64,000 bases of DNA from Pinibacter soli (GTDB lineage Bacteria; Bacteroidota; Bacteroidia; Chitinophagales; Chitinophagaceae), in contig NZ_JASBRG010000008.1 of assembly GCF_029961145.1 (NCBI RefSeq), forward strand, positions 1-64,000. Direction: 5' to 3'. The notes under the pieces were generated by a model, which worked only from the letters and a program-made list of their open reading frames with translations, searched no databases and had not been told where the DNA came from. This document shows, in pieces, positions 33,685 to 43,644 of the stretch. Each line of letters opens with the position of its first letter. Position 1 is the first letter of the stretch. Position numbers and translations under genes: made by a program.

Positions 33685-34989
33685 ATGAGAAACGTTCTAA
33701 CGCTCCTTTTTTTATTACCCTTTGGAGCCATTTTCGCCCAGGAAAACCTGTCTCTTAAAGAATGCATATCCTATGGCCTGCAAAACCATAGCTCCATAAA
33801 AGTGGCCGAAAATAATATCGCCAAGTCAAAGGAACAGGGAAGGGAAGCCCTCGCTGCGTATTTACCGCAAATGAATATTAATGGCGAGTATGATTACAAC
33901 ATGAAGGTGCAGACAATGCAAATTAACGGGAACAAAATATCTATGGGGTCTCCATATAGTTCTACGGTTACTGCTCAATTGGATCAACCGTTGTTCAATC
34001 AATCGCTGCTTTTAGGTATTAAAGCGAATGAGCCAAATATGGAACTTTCAAAACTTAATAGAGAACAAACCAACGAGCAGATCATATATAATGTATCGGG
34101 TTCCTATTTCCAGGTGCTGGTTATTCAAAAGCAAATTCAACTGCTGAAAGATAACAAGGCTCGCACAGAGAAATTGTACAACGTAACAAACTTGCAAGCA
34201 CAACAAGGAACCGGTAAAAAGATCAATGCCAGACAGATAGAAGTGAATTTGAATAATATCAATTCTCAAATTGCCAATGCAGAAAGTAACTACACTATCG
34301 CATTGAACAGATTGAAAAATGCGATGGGAATGGATATATCTGCAAACGTTGTTTTAACTGATACTGCCCGATGGGTGCAAAACGTAACAACTGCGCCGGC
34401 AACAGGTACTTTCGATTATGTAAGTACCACTGCTTATAAAATACAGGAAAAGCAAATTGAATTGAATGAGATCAGTGCGAAATCCATTCGTGCAGGTTAC
34501 ATTCCTACAGTGTCTATGTTTGGCCGCTATGGATTGAATGGCATTGGTAAATCAGCTGGAGATGTTTTCTCCAATCAGTTTGACTACTCCACCATCGGCT
34601 TAAAGTTTACCATTCCTTTACTTGATGGATTCAAAAAAGACGCACAGTACAAACAGGCAAAGATTGCCATAAGTACTGCAAAGGAAAATCTGAAACTGAA
34701 TCAATCCAATTCAAACATGGTTTTTCAAAATGCGACCAACAAACGTGAACAGGCTCGTACAACATTATTAAGTGATAAAAGAAATATGGAAATGTCGCAG
34801 GATCTGTACGATAACGTAAACCTGCAGTACAAAGGCGGTACAGCTTCTCTCAGTGATCTGTTGAACGCAGAAAGCTCATGGAGCTCAGCACAAAACAACT
34901 ACCTGCAATCTATGATCAACTATTATGTTGCAGCACTTGATTTGGCAAATGCGCAAGGATCGCTGGAAGATTTTTACAATAAACTTTAA
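33685..34989 (+). CDS. TolC family outer-membrane efflux protein
   Basis: A 434-residue outer-membrane factor. The signal peptide MRNVLTLLFLLPFGAIFA is followed by two internal repeats of long coiled-coil helices and barrel strands, the hallmark of TolC-type proteins (SLKECISYGLQNHSSIKVAE, then GYIPTVSMFGRYGLNGIG). The final part reads YKGGTASLSDLLNAESSW. The start could also be the ATG four codons upstream at 33673. It forms the tripartite pump with the adaptor and RND proteins encoded next and follows two MarR operators. Confidence 0.92.
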   Translation: MRNVLTLLFLLPFGAIFAQENLSLKECISYGLQNHSSIKVAENNIAKSKEQGREALAAYLPQMNINGEYDYNMKVQTMQINGNKISMGSPYSSTVTAQLDQPLFNQSLLLGIKANEPNMELSKLNREQTNEQIIYNVSGSYFQVLVIQKQIQLLKDNKARTEKLYNVTNLQAQQGTGKKINARQIEVNLNNINSQIANAESNYTIALNRLKNAMGMDISANVVLTDTARWVQNVTTAPATGTFDYVSTTAYKIQEKQIELNEISAKSIRAGYIPTVSMFGRYGLNGIGKSAGDVFSNQFDYSTIGLKFTIPLLDGFKKDAQYKQAKIAISTAKENLKLNQSNSNMVFQNATNKREQARTTLLSDKRNMEMSQDLYDNVNLQYKGGTASLSDLLNAESSWSSAQNNYLQSMINYYVAALDLANAQGSLEDFYNKL

Positions 34990-35032
34990 CTCGCAATAAC
35001 AACCAACTAAGAAAATAATAAAACCAAAAGAA

Positions 35033-36088
35033 ATGAAAAGAATAATCCCCATAGTTGTAGTGCTCGGCGTGCTTGGATTAATAGGATGGAGACTCGCAAG
35101 CAATAAGCAACACATTGATGAAAAGAAAAAGCCAGTTGCATCGGGCAATGTCGTGATCCCGGTGAACGTGATCAAAGTCGCGAAGGCAGACGTAAACGAT
35201 CAGTTGATAAAAACAGGAACACTTGTTCCTAGCCTCGAGTCTGATATTATGGCGACAGCGGGCGGTAAGCTGGTGGCTGTAAATTTTGAATTGGGCAGCT
35301 ACGTATCGAAAGGCGCAACCATTGCTCAAATCGATAACAAAATGCTGCAATTAAAAACAGAGGCATCTGAATTGGCGAAATCAAAATATGAAAGCGACTA
35401 CAAACGTAACAAGACGCTTTTGGAAGGTGATGCGACCACAGAACAAAATGTACAGGACATAAAATATAACTACGATAACACAGTTAATCAGATCAGTCAA
35501 TTGCAACAGCAAATAGCTGATAACAATATCAAAGCGCCAATCAGCGGACAGATCGTTGTTAAGAAATTAGAAGCCGGTACTTATGTAAGCGCCGGTGCTG
35601 TGCTTGGTTCTATCGTTGACATCAGCACACTGAAAGTCGATGTGATGATTACTGAAAAAGATGCGTATACTTTAAAAGTTGGTCAGCCTGTAACAGTGAC
35701 TACTGAGGTATATCCAAGTGAGAAATTCAAAGGCACTATTTCATTCATCAGTCAGAAAGGCGACGCGACACACAACTATCAAATACAGGTGAAATTACCC
35801 AACACATCTGCGCATCCGTTAAAAGCTGGTACTTATGTATACGTTGATTTTGCACGCAAAAGCAATGCTCCTTTATTGTTGATACCACGTACTGCATTGG
35901 TTGAAAGCTTCAAGAACCCATATGTATATGTTGTTGAAAATGGAAAAGCAGTTGTAAGAAAAATTATTCCGGGCAGAGAGATTGGTAACAATGTAGAAGT
36001 AGTAGAAGGTATTAATGTAGGAGAAGAGGTAGTAGTGAACGGACAAATCAACCTGAGCGAAGGCGCTAGTGTAAAAATGATTGATTAA
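35033..36088 (+). CDS. RND efflux periplasmic adaptor (membrane fusion protein)
   Basis: A 351-residue adaptor. An N-terminal membrane anchor (MKRIIPIVVVLGVLGLIGW) is followed by the biotinyl-lipoyl half motif VNFELGSYVSKGATIAQID. A coiled-coil hairpin (about 105-170) has the repeat of the lipoyl half in NNIKAPISGQIVVKKLEAGT. The beta-barrel and membrane-proximal domains follow (VEVVEGINVGEEVVVNGQIN). It bridges the RND pump and the TolC-type channel. There is no lipobox Cys, so it is membrane-anchored rather than a lipoprotein. Confidence 0.93.
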   Translation: MKRIIPIVVVLGVLGLIGWRLASNKQHIDEKKKPVASGNVVIPVNVIKVAKADVNDQLIKTGTLVPSLESDIMATAGGKLVAVNFELGSYVSKGATIAQIDNKMLQLKTEASELAKSKYESDYKRNKTLLEGDATTEQNVQDIKYNYDNTVNQISQLQQQIADNNIKAPISGQIVVKKLEAGTYVSAGAVLGSIVDISTLKVDVMITEKDAYTLKVGQPVTVTTEVYPSEKFKGTISFISQKGDATHNYQIQVKLPNTSAHPLKAGTYVYVDFARKSNAPLLLIPRTALVESFKNPYVYVVENGKAVVRKIIPGREIGNNVEVVEGINVGEEVVVNGQINLSEGASVKMID

Positions 36089-36095
36089 AAATGAC

Positions 36096-36177
36096 GTAGA
36101 GACAAGGCAGTGCCTCGTCTTTCTTTAACACAGCATGATGCCTGTTATACAAAGACAAGGCAGTGCCTTGTCTCTAC
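36096..36177. repeat. Inverted repeat inside the efflux operon
   Basis: GTAGAGACAAGGCA (36096-36109) and TGCCTTGTCTCTAC (36164-36177) are perfect 14-bp arms. Each arm continues into its own near-palindrome (AGACAAGGCAGTGCCTCGTCT). The element lies in the 104-bp gap between adaptor and pump genes and reaches within 16 nt of the pump's ATG. The phrase GTAGAGACAAGGCAGTGCC recurs as an intergenic repeat in other bacterial genomes. Confidence 0.75.
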
Positions 36178-36192
36178 TCAAAACATATTAAA

Positions 36193-39100
36193 ATGAAGAA
36201 ACTGACAGAACTCGCCATAAAGCGTCCCTTACTGATAGTAGTAGCTTTCGTGGCGTTGATATTGTTTGGATTAATAAGTTTCAAACAACTTAATTATAAT
36301 TTGCTTCCAAAGTTTGATGCAAACGTTGTGACTGTGATCACCACTTATCGCGGTGCATCTGCGGAGGAAATTGAAAATGCGGTAACAAGAAATATTGAGG
36401 ACGCGGTGTCTTCGATGGAAGGTGTAGACAGGATTACTTCGTCTTCACGTGAAGGCGTTTCTACGGTAACCATTCAGTTAAAAGATGGAGCCGATGTGAA
36501 CTACGCGTTGAATGATGCGCAGAGAAAAGTGAACCAGATCATCGCTGCGTTACCAAACGGTATTGATCAACCTATTTTGAATAAATTCTCATCTGATGAT
36601 ATTCCTGTATTGCGTTTGGCAACTACGGCAAAGATGAGTCCTGCTGCTTTATATGATTTGGTTGATAAACAGATCAAGCCGCAAATTGCAAATATTGAAG
36701 GTGTTGGTCAGGTTAGTTTGATTGGAGGAAATGAGCGCCAGATCAATGTAAACGTGGATAAGGATAAACTTGATGCGTATGGACTAACCATCACACAAGT
36801 TGCGCAAATGGTGAATGCAGCGAGCCTTTCATCTCCTGCGGGTACTGTGGAAACACCGAAGAATCAGTTCTCCATTAAGTTTGATGCAAAGTTTACCGAT
36901 CCGGAAGACATGCGCAATATGGTAATTAAACAAAGCGCCAATGGTGGTAAAGTATACCTGAGAGATGTAGCTGAAGTAGTAGATGCGCAAACAGATGTTA
37001 CAACCATTAACCACTTTAACGGTGTTCCGTCTTTGGGTGTTCAGGTAATGAAACAAAGTGATGCGAATGCAGTGGAAGTAAGTGAATTGGTAAGGCAACG
37101 TTTGGATAAACTTACTACACAATACAAAAACATCGATCTGAAATTTGACATTGCATCGGATCAGTCAACTTATACATTGGCTTCTTCAGATGCCGTTATT
37201 CATGACCTGATTCTTGCGGTGTTTATCGTGGCAGTGGTGATGTTGTTGTTCCTGCACAGTTTGAGAAGTTCATTGTTCGTGTTGGTGGCATTGCCTGCAT
37301 CCATGATTCCGGTGTTCATCTTCATGAATGTATTTGGCATGTCGCTCAACCTGATGACCTTGATGGGACTCTCATTGGTCGTTGGTATTCTGGTGGATGA
37401 CTCGATTGTAATCCTGGAGAACGTCATGCGACACATGGAGATGGGTAAGAACAAGGTGAAAGCAACAGTTGACGGTCGTTCTGAAATTGGTTTTACAGCG
37501 ATTGCCATTACATTGGTGGACGTTGTAGTGTTCGTGCCTGTTGCATTGGCCGGTGGTATTATTGGTAATATCCTCCGCGAGTTTGCATTGGTGGTAGTTA
37601 GTTCTACATTGATGAGCTTGCTGGTGTGTTTTACGCTTACACCTTTGCTGGCGGCGCGTTACGGAAAGATCGTTCATTTGAATCCAAAATCATGGTGGGG
37701 TAAAATGAACATCTGGTTCGAAGATCGCATTACGAATTTGAGAGATGGCTATACGAGTATTTTGACTTGGGCGCTTAAACATAAACGCTGGATTTTAGGT
37801 GGTACGTTCGTGATATTTATAGCTTCTTTCATGTTGCTAACAAAAGGCTTCATTGGTTTTTCATTTGTGAGCAAAAGTGACAGAGGAGAATTGAATATGA
37901 AACTGGAAATGGCGCCGCAAACAGCTGTCTATCAAAATAACCAGATCGTTCAACAGGCAGAAAAAATGCTGTTTGCACAACCGGAAGTGGTTAGTGTTTT
38001 CTCCAATGTTGGCTTCAGCAGTACAGCCGGTTTTACCGCTACAAACGGTGGAAACAGCAATGTGAGTGAATTGACTGTTGTGCTGGTAGACAAAGAAAAA
38101 AGAAAAGTATCGGATGATGAGTTTGGTATCCGCATGAAAAATATGATCGGGCAAATACCCGGCGTGAAAGTTACAGTGAGCCCGGTGAGCATCACAGGTA
38201 ACACTCAAGTGGATGTTCAGTTGGCCGTGAAAGGTGCAAACCGCGCGGACATGCGTAAAACTGCTGCTCTGATAAAAAATGTAGTGGCGAAAACGCCGGG
38301 AACACAATATGTGAAATACACTGTGGATGATCCAAAACCTGAGGTTGATGTCGAACTTGATCGTGAAAAGATTGCCGCTTATGGTCTGAATGCATCTGAT
38401 GTTGGTACTGCTATTGCGAATGCATTCAGCGGAAATGACAATGCTAAATTCAAATCAAACGGTAATGAGTACGACATCATGGTGAAGAACGATAAATTTG
38501 ACAAAACAAATATTGATGATGTTCGTCGTTTGCAGTTTACAAATTCCCAGGGAAAGCAGTTTCAGTTGTCGCAATTTGCAGAGATCACTGAAACAATGGG
38601 TGAGACTGTAATGGAACGTATGGACAGATTGCCTTCTGTAGCTATCAATGCATCTGTTGTTGGACGTTCTCCGGGAACGGTTGGTAACGAAATAAAAGCA
38701 CAGGTCGATAAAATGCAATTGCCAACAGGAGTTACATGGCAGTTCATTGGTAACCTTGAGAATCAGTCAAAATCATTTGGTAGTTTGCTTGGGGCACTGG
38801 GTCTTGGAATTTTGCTGGTGTACCTGATCATGGTGGCGTTGTATGAAAATGCGATCTATCCACTGGTGGTTTTGTTCGCATTGCCGCTTGCGATGATCGG
38901 AGCATTCCTTGCACTGGCATTAACTATGCAGGACATGAGCATCTTTACCATGGTAGGTATCATCATGCTAATGGGGCTTGTGGCAAAGAACGGTATCTTA
39001 CTCGTAGACTTTACCAATCACCGGAAGGCAGAAGGAGCCTCGCTTGTAGAAGCATTGATAGATGCTGGTCGCGAGCGTTTCCGACCAATCCTTATGACAA

Positions 39101-39348
39101 CAATTGCGATGATCGTAGGTATGTTGCCAATTGCATTGGCATCAGGTGCCGGTGCAGAAGTTAAGAATGGTATGGCATGGGTTATTATCGGTGGTCTTAC
39201 CAGTTCGTTATTGTTAACGTTGGTGGTAGTGCCTTGTGTTTATTATATCGTTGATAAATTACTTCATAGAATCACCCGCCGCAAACGCGTCCGTTTTTTC
39301 AAGAAGAGCCGTGTTGCGCTGCAAGTAAAACATGCATGGGTAGAATAA
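36193..39348 (+). CDS. RND family efflux transporter (AcrB/HAE1 type)
   Basis: A 1051-residue inner-membrane pump. There are twelve membrane helices, the first at residues 9-30 (ELAIKRPLLIVVAFVALIL). The two large periplasmic loops include YRGASAEEIENAVTRNIEDA and the transporter signature GLSLVVGILVDDSIVILENV, whose Asp pair in helix 4 carries protons. The second half has GIIMLMGLVAKNGILLVDFT and GRERFRPILMTTIAMIVGML. The start is the ATG at 36193; codons upstream lie in the inverted repeat. With the adaptor and TolC-type protein it forms a drug- or toxin-exporting pump under MarR control. Confidence 0.94.
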   Translation: MKKLTELAIKRPLLIVVAFVALILFGLISFKQLNYNLLPKFDANVVTVITTYRGASAEEIENAVTRNIEDAVSSMEGVDRITSSSREGVSTVTIQLKDGADVNYALNDAQRKVNQIIAALPNGIDQPILNKFSSDDIPVLRLATTAKMSPAALYDLVDKQIKPQIANIEGVGQVSLIGGNERQINVNVDKDKLDAYGLTITQVAQMVNAASLSSPAGTVETPKNQFSIKFDAKFTDPEDMRNMVIKQSANGGKVYLRDVAEVVDAQTDVTTINHFNGVPSLGVQVMKQSDANAVEVSELVRQRLDKLTTQYKNIDLKFDIASDQSTYTLASSDAVIHDLILAVFIVAVVMLLFLHSLRSSLFVLVALPASMIPVFIFMNVFGMSLNLMTLMGLSLVVGILVDDSIVILENVMRHMEMGKNKVKATVDGRSEIGFTAIAITLVDVVVFVPVALAGGIIGNILREFALVVVSSTLMSLLVCFTLTPLLAARYGKIVHLNPKSWWGKMNIWFEDRITNLRDGYTSILTWALKHKRWILGGTFVIFIASFMLLTKGFIGFSFVSKSDRGELNMKLEMAPQTAVYQNNQIVQQAEKMLFAQPEVVSVFSNVGFSSTAGFTATNGGNSNVSELTVVLVDKEKRKVSDDEFGIRMKNMIGQIPGVKVTVSPVSITGNTQVDVQLAVKGANRADMRKTAALIKNVVAKTPGTQYVKYTVDDPKPEVDVELDREKIAAYGLNASDVGTAIANAFSGNDNAKFKSNGNEYDIMVKNDKFDKTNIDDVRRLQFTNSQGKQFQLSQFAEITETMGETVMERMDRLPSVAINASVVGRSPGTVGNEIKAQVDKMQLPTGVTWQFIGNLENQSKSFGSLLGALGLGILLVYLIMVALYENAIYPLVVLFALPLAMIGAFLALALTMQDMSIFTMVGIIMLMGLVAKNGILLVDFTNHRKAEGASLVEALIDAGRERFRPILMTTIAMIVGMLPIALASGAGAEVKNGMAWVIIGGLTSSLLLTLVVVPCVYYIVDKLLHRITRRKRVRFFKKSRVALQVKHAWVE

Positions 39349-39349
39349 A

Positions 39350-39388
39350 AAAAATAAACCGCTTGAATTTCAAGCAGCTTATTTTTAA
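39350..39388. terminator. Bidirectional hairpin after the RND gene
   Basis: AATAA..GCTTGAA and TTCAAGC..TTATT pair around a short loop (core GCTTGAATTTCAAGC at 39361-39375), flanked by A-rich and T-rich runs. It lies 2 nt past the pump stop codon and can terminate rightward transcripts. Confidence 0.65.
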
Positions 39389-39396
39389 TAATTGAA

Positions 39397-39465
39397 TGAC
39401 TGAATAACTGAGTGTTGCTGATGATGCGAGGAGTTTTCAATATGAACCACTCAGTTATTCAGTTA
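39397..39465. repeat. Inverted repeat of TGAATAACTGA type
   Basis: TGACTGAATAACTGAGTG (39397-39414) and CACTCAGTTATTCAGTTA (39448-39465) match at 17 of 18 positions. The same phrase type builds the repeat at 55801-55921. It lies between the convergent pump and TraB-like genes. Confidence 0.65.
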
Positions 39466-39470
39466 ATCAG

Positions 39471-42400
39471 TTATTCATACCTCGAAGACTTCGCTGCATC
39501 GTTTATATAGCTATCGTCATCATCATCGCCTGATGAGTTTCCGAAGAATCTTGATGAGCTTGGTCTCAGGTCGTACAAAGTTTCTTTTAATAATTTTTGC
39601 AAGGTTGGTGCTACATCTTTTTTACCAGGCCTGTAAGTTTCCTGTGTAAGTTTTGTAAAACCCCTCGTGTTGCCGTCATCTTCATTGTCGTCATCATCGT
39701 CGTCGTTATCGCCATCATCGCTGCTGTTTACTTTGGAAAGATCGAGCGGCTGCAAACCACACATGGCGATCTTGTATTCATCGTCATCTTTATTTTTCTT
39801 GTAACCATAGAAATAAACCCAGCCTTTGTACTTTGGTTGGTTTACCTGTAGCTTATTAATCAAAATCAGCGAATCAAGATTTCCGGAAGTGTAACCGGAA
39901 GAAATGAGAATACTTTTCGCCATCAGGTCCTGCGTCTTATATTTTTCCGGAAACAGGTTTTCTTTTTTACAATCAACCAGGGCGCTGTAAAGGTCTGCTC
40001 TGTATTTGTCGTCCCCAGCGAGTTTTGTAATGATGCTATCGGGAACGGGTTTGCTATTTCGTATCATAACAACAGCAGTATTAAACAGTGTCCTTTTATC
40101 TTTCAGCGCCAGTAGTTTATTAAACAGTGCCGGCACTTCTGACGAATGATCCCAAAATGGAATCAATAAAGTGGAGTAACTGCTTATGTCGTTTGAACTA
40201 TAGTCATTGTAATCATAATTGTCGTTGTCGCTGTCTTTATCCTTATCATTCAGCTTGCTCATTTCCTTTTTCCTGTCATAAGCTGCTTGTTTTTTGATCG
40301 CCTGTTTTGCCTCCAGCAAGAACTTGTTATAATACTGTTTGTATTGGTCGGGCTTAACATAACCGCTGTCAATAGCGTTTTCCAGTAAGGACGTAATGGT
40401 TGGTTTGTAATCTTCCAAAACCATTAGGTCCATGAGTTCCGGAAGCAGCGGCGCAGACAATTGCAACGAATCAAACAGCGGCTGCCATTTTGAACTGTAA
40501 TTGCTGTAATAACTATACGCCTTGAGTCTTTTGCCAGATGATCGTGATACAACTACATTATCAACAAGCGCCTGGATATTGTAAGTATTATTGTTGGCAT
40601 TAGAAGTGCTGGTCAATGCGGGCGGTTCAACGATTACAAGGGTTTTAAACGCATTGAAAGAATAAGTCGTCTTGATGTCGAGCAATGCATCCAATACTTC
40701 ATTCTGCAAATCAGAAGTGTCTGTTACCTGTTTGTACAACTTCGACAAGTAGTTCACGGTAGCGGTGTCTCTGAAATTGCCGGCAATGCTTATCCATTTT
40801 CTTTTAACGACAAGGTAATTTTTGTCTTTCCATGAAAGGCGCTCAATCGCCTTTATAACATTAGGAAGATCTGTTGAGTCAAATAAAGACGGACTCACTG
40901 CTCTCAAAGCTTTTGCTGAAACGGCGCTGTCTTTGCTAAAATAATCTTCAAAAAGTTTATTCGATTTTTTAACAAACGGGTTGAAGCTTTTGATGCTGTC
41001 GGAAGGTGTAAACGTTTCAAATACATTTTTGATAAAATCGCTTTTGGCAGAAATGGTATCGCCCTGCGACATGAGGTTGAACGTAGTGCCATTGTGGTAC
41101 AGCGACTTCATGATCAGTATCCTGCTGCTTCCTGAATCGCCATATTCCACATAGCTGCATTGCCAGTTGCCCGGTGCGGTATATGCTTGTTTTTTACGAA
41201 CCTGGTATTTAAAATCACTGCGCATCATTAATTTCTTGTCAGAAAAAAAAGCCGCAGAATCTTTTATATAAACGTATTGCGGAAAACGAATCGAAGTGAC
41301 GCTTATATGCTCGCCGGTGGTGTCATTGCCAATATTTTTGATGAAGAAGCTGCTCAACGCATCCTGCAACGCAGATTTATTATCGTCATCAGTATTGGCA
41401 TATATGTCAAGAGATGGATTGTCGGAACTATCAATTTCTGTTTTATAGAAAAGGGGACTGTTTACAGTATAGCCAACCGCAGTGTCGGTGCGTAGTTTGC
41501 TCTCTTTGTACACAAAAGGAGTTATCTCAAATGAGTTGATAAAGTTGTCGGCCTTGGCTTCGTTTTGTTTGTATTTCGCACCGATCACGTAATAGTTATT
41601 ACCTTGGATAAGGTAACGAACTTTTACCGTAGAACCGTCAGCATGTTGGTACTTAGCATTAATAACGGGATATCTGTTCACGTTGCCCAGCTTGCCACCA
41701 GCAGTTTGTTTCAATATTTTGGAGCTGGTAAAACTTTCCTCCATTAAGCGAAGTTCGAAACTGTCTTTTTCAATGTACTCATACTGCTGAACAGTGGTTT
41801 TGAAAATGAAATAGGCGCTGTTGTTTGCATCTTTACTTAACCATTCGCTTCTGTCACGGTCGTTTCTTTCATTTGCAATGTAAAACGGCTCGGAAGGAAA
41901 ACTAACTTTAAAACCACCGTACGGCGGTTGATACAAAGTGGCCTGCGTATTTTTTGCAGGGAAATTTATTGATGAAAAAAATTGGTCAGCTTCTTTGCCT
42001 TCAGTAATGTAATCAGCAATTCCGCTGATTTTGAAAATCAAAACCTCATCCGGAAAAATGAAAATGTTGTAACGCTGCACATCGCCTTTCCTGGTTTTGT
42101 TTACAATATCAAATCCATTGTAGCCGTTTCGCGTGATCGCTTTCTTGGATAGTATTTTGCCCGGAATATTTTCATACAAAAGACTATCGGTTTTTCTGGT
42201 AACAGTTTCGATAGAATTCCCAAGTAAAGAAGCGTTGGTTTTAACACGTGTTGCCATGTAGTAGCTGCCGTTGCTCATGTCTGCATATTGCAGCATATTC
42301 ATATGTCCAAGTGTATTGTACCTGTAGAGTTTGGGTCCGGGAATATCTACTTTGAAAACACTATCTTCTGAGTATTGCGTGTTGAAGGTCAGCGGTACTC

Positions 42401-43379
42401 TAATTTTTTCAATCTTTTCTTTTTCCTCGCCGTCGCGTTGACCAGTATAAACAGGACGAAGTTTATATCCTTTTTTGCGGAGCATTTCAATCACGCCTCG
42501 TTCGCCCGGAAGGTGAGCTGCGCCAACGCCAACAAACAAAGAGTGTTTTTGAATGATTGTATCAATGGAGTTGGCCTGTATTTCATTCCTTTTGTACAGA
42601 AATTTTTCCTGAAAGGCATCAGAGGTAACACTTGCGACTTCCAGTGAATCCAGCACATCCAGATCGCCACGCCTGTAGGCATCTTCCATTCTCTTTCTAC
42701 CGCCATAGCTATCATAGTCATAGCGTTGCTTGCGGTTCTTGTCTTTGTACATTGCCGCGTAAGCTTCTTTTACAATGCGGTTAGATTCTTTATAATCCTC
42801 TACGCCCGTCACAATTTTGTTAAGCTTGCGACCCATGCGGTAGATGTACATGTCCAGGTAGGTTTCCTCCTCAAAATCCTCCATGCCCACATTGTTGCGA
42901 TATAACATGCCGTTGACCATGCGTGCCTCTGACGATAAAGCCAGTTTTATTTTGGATTCGTAATTGCCTATTGCAAAAGTTTGCTGTGTAAGTCTGTCGT
43001 TTGCTTCTGAAAATGAGTTGTAATAATTGTTGCCATAAGGATTCATGCTTTTGCCGTCGGCCCATTCCTGTTGCCACACTTCGGGATTTTGTTCGAGGGC
43101 AACGACCTCAACATTTTTTATGGCGTTGTAAAATGAATCACTGAGATTGAAAACTAATTTATTGCTCACATGCATTGTTCCAAACAGGTAAGAAGGTTTT
43201 TTCATGTCTTTACCCGTGATTTCCCAAAGCAGGCTAGAATATTTTTTTTGAGGCCGGGAAGGTGCAGATGTAACCGCTGTTTTTGTTGTGGTTATTGTCT
43301 TTTTCTTCTGGGCATACGAAGGGTTTACGAAAAAAATAGCGCAAATAAGTGCAAACGGTAAGCCAGGTTTAATTTTCAT
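39471..43379 (-). CDS. Giant TraB/GumN family protein
   Basis: A 1302-residue secreted protein, far longer than the ~300-residue TraB/GumN core. Signal peptide ends near YAQKKK. The TraB domain covers about residues 45-320: SYLFGTMHVSNKLVFNLSD, then VVALEQNPEVWQQ, with VGVGAAHLPGERGVIEMLRK at its end. These His/Glu residues resemble the predicted metal-site residues of the gut-peptide-transporter/TIKI protease clan. The remaining ~980 residues contain beta-rich and helical repeat segments of unknown function, an acidic stretch (KDKDSDNDNYDYNDYSSND near 1060) and a poly-Asp run near 1240. I cannot name a substrate; a membrane-linked protease is an inference from the family. Confidence 0.8.
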   Translation of the reverse strand: MKIKPGLPFALICAIFFVNPSYAQKKKTITTTKTAVTSAPSRPQKKYSSLLWEITGKDMKKPSYLFGTMHVSNKLVFNLSDSFYNAIKNVEVVALEQNPEVWQQEWADGKSMNPYGNNYYNSFSEANDRLTQQTFAIGNYESKIKLALSSEARMVNGMLYRNNVGMEDFEEETYLDMYIYRMGRKLNKIVTGVEDYKESNRIVKEAYAAMYKDKNRKQRYDYDSYGGRKRMEDAYRRGDLDVLDSLEVASVTSDAFQEKFLYKRNEIQANSIDTIIQKHSLFVGVGAAHLPGERGVIEMLRKKGYKLRPVYTGQRDGEEKEKIEKIRVPLTFNTQYSEDSVFKVDIPGPKLYRYNTLGHMNMLQYADMSNGSYYMATRVKTNASLLGNSIETVTRKTDSLLYENIPGKILSKKAITRNGYNGFDIVNKTRKGDVQRYNIFIFPDEVLIFKISGIADYITEGKEADQFFSSINFPAKNTQATLYQPPYGGFKVSFPSEPFYIANERNDRDRSEWLSKDANNSAYFIFKTTVQQYEYIEKDSFELRLMEESFTSSKILKQTAGGKLGNVNRYPVINAKYQHADGSTVKVRYLIQGNNYYVIGAKYKQNEAKADNFINSFEITPFVYKESKLRTDTAVGYTVNSPLFYKTEIDSSDNPSLDIYANTDDDNKSALQDALSSFFIKNIGNDTTGEHISVTSIRFPQYVYIKDSAAFFSDKKLMMRSDFKYQVRKKQAYTAPGNWQCSYVEYGDSGSSRILIMKSLYHNGTTFNLMSQGDTISAKSDFIKNVFETFTPSDSIKSFNPFVKKSNKLFEDYFSKDSAVSAKALRAVSPSLFDSTDLPNVIKAIERLSWKDKNYLVVKRKWISIAGNFRDTATVNYLSKLYKQVTDTSDLQNEVLDALLDIKTTYSFNAFKTLVIVEPPALTSTSNANNNTYNIQALVDNVVVSRSSGKRLKAYSYYSNYSSKWQPLFDSLQLSAPLLPELMDLMVLEDYKPTITSLLENAIDSGYVKPDQYKQYYNKFLLEAKQAIKKQAAYDRKKEMSKLNDKDKDSDNDNYDYNDYSSNDISSYSTLLIPFWDHSSEVPALFNKLLALKDKRTLFNTAVVMIRNSKPVPDSIITKLAGDDKYRADLYSALVDCKKENLFPEKYKTQDLMAKSILISSGYTSGNLDSLILINKLQVNQPKYKGWVYFYGYKKNKDDDEYKIAMCGLQPLDLSKVNSSDDGDNDDDDDDNEDDGNTRGFTKLTQETYRPGKKDVAPTLQKLLKETLYDLRPSSSRFFGNSSGDDDDDSYINDAAKSSRYE

Positions 43380-43644
43380 ATAAAAGGGTTTTGTGCCTCT
43401 AATCCACCTTAAGTTAGTTAAAAAATGAAAATCCCGATCACATTTAACGAATCAGAAGGGATTGTCAGGGTTTTAGGTCGTTTTACAGGGCTTTGAACAA
43501 AAAAGAAGAGGTTTTTCTTCGGGGTAGGACAGTATTTTACTATAACCCAATAGATGGCGTTTTATTGCTTTTCCATAGGGATTGAGGAAATTGTTGATGT
43601 AGTGAATGGATAGCAGGATGAAAAATAGGTAAGTATTTGTATGG

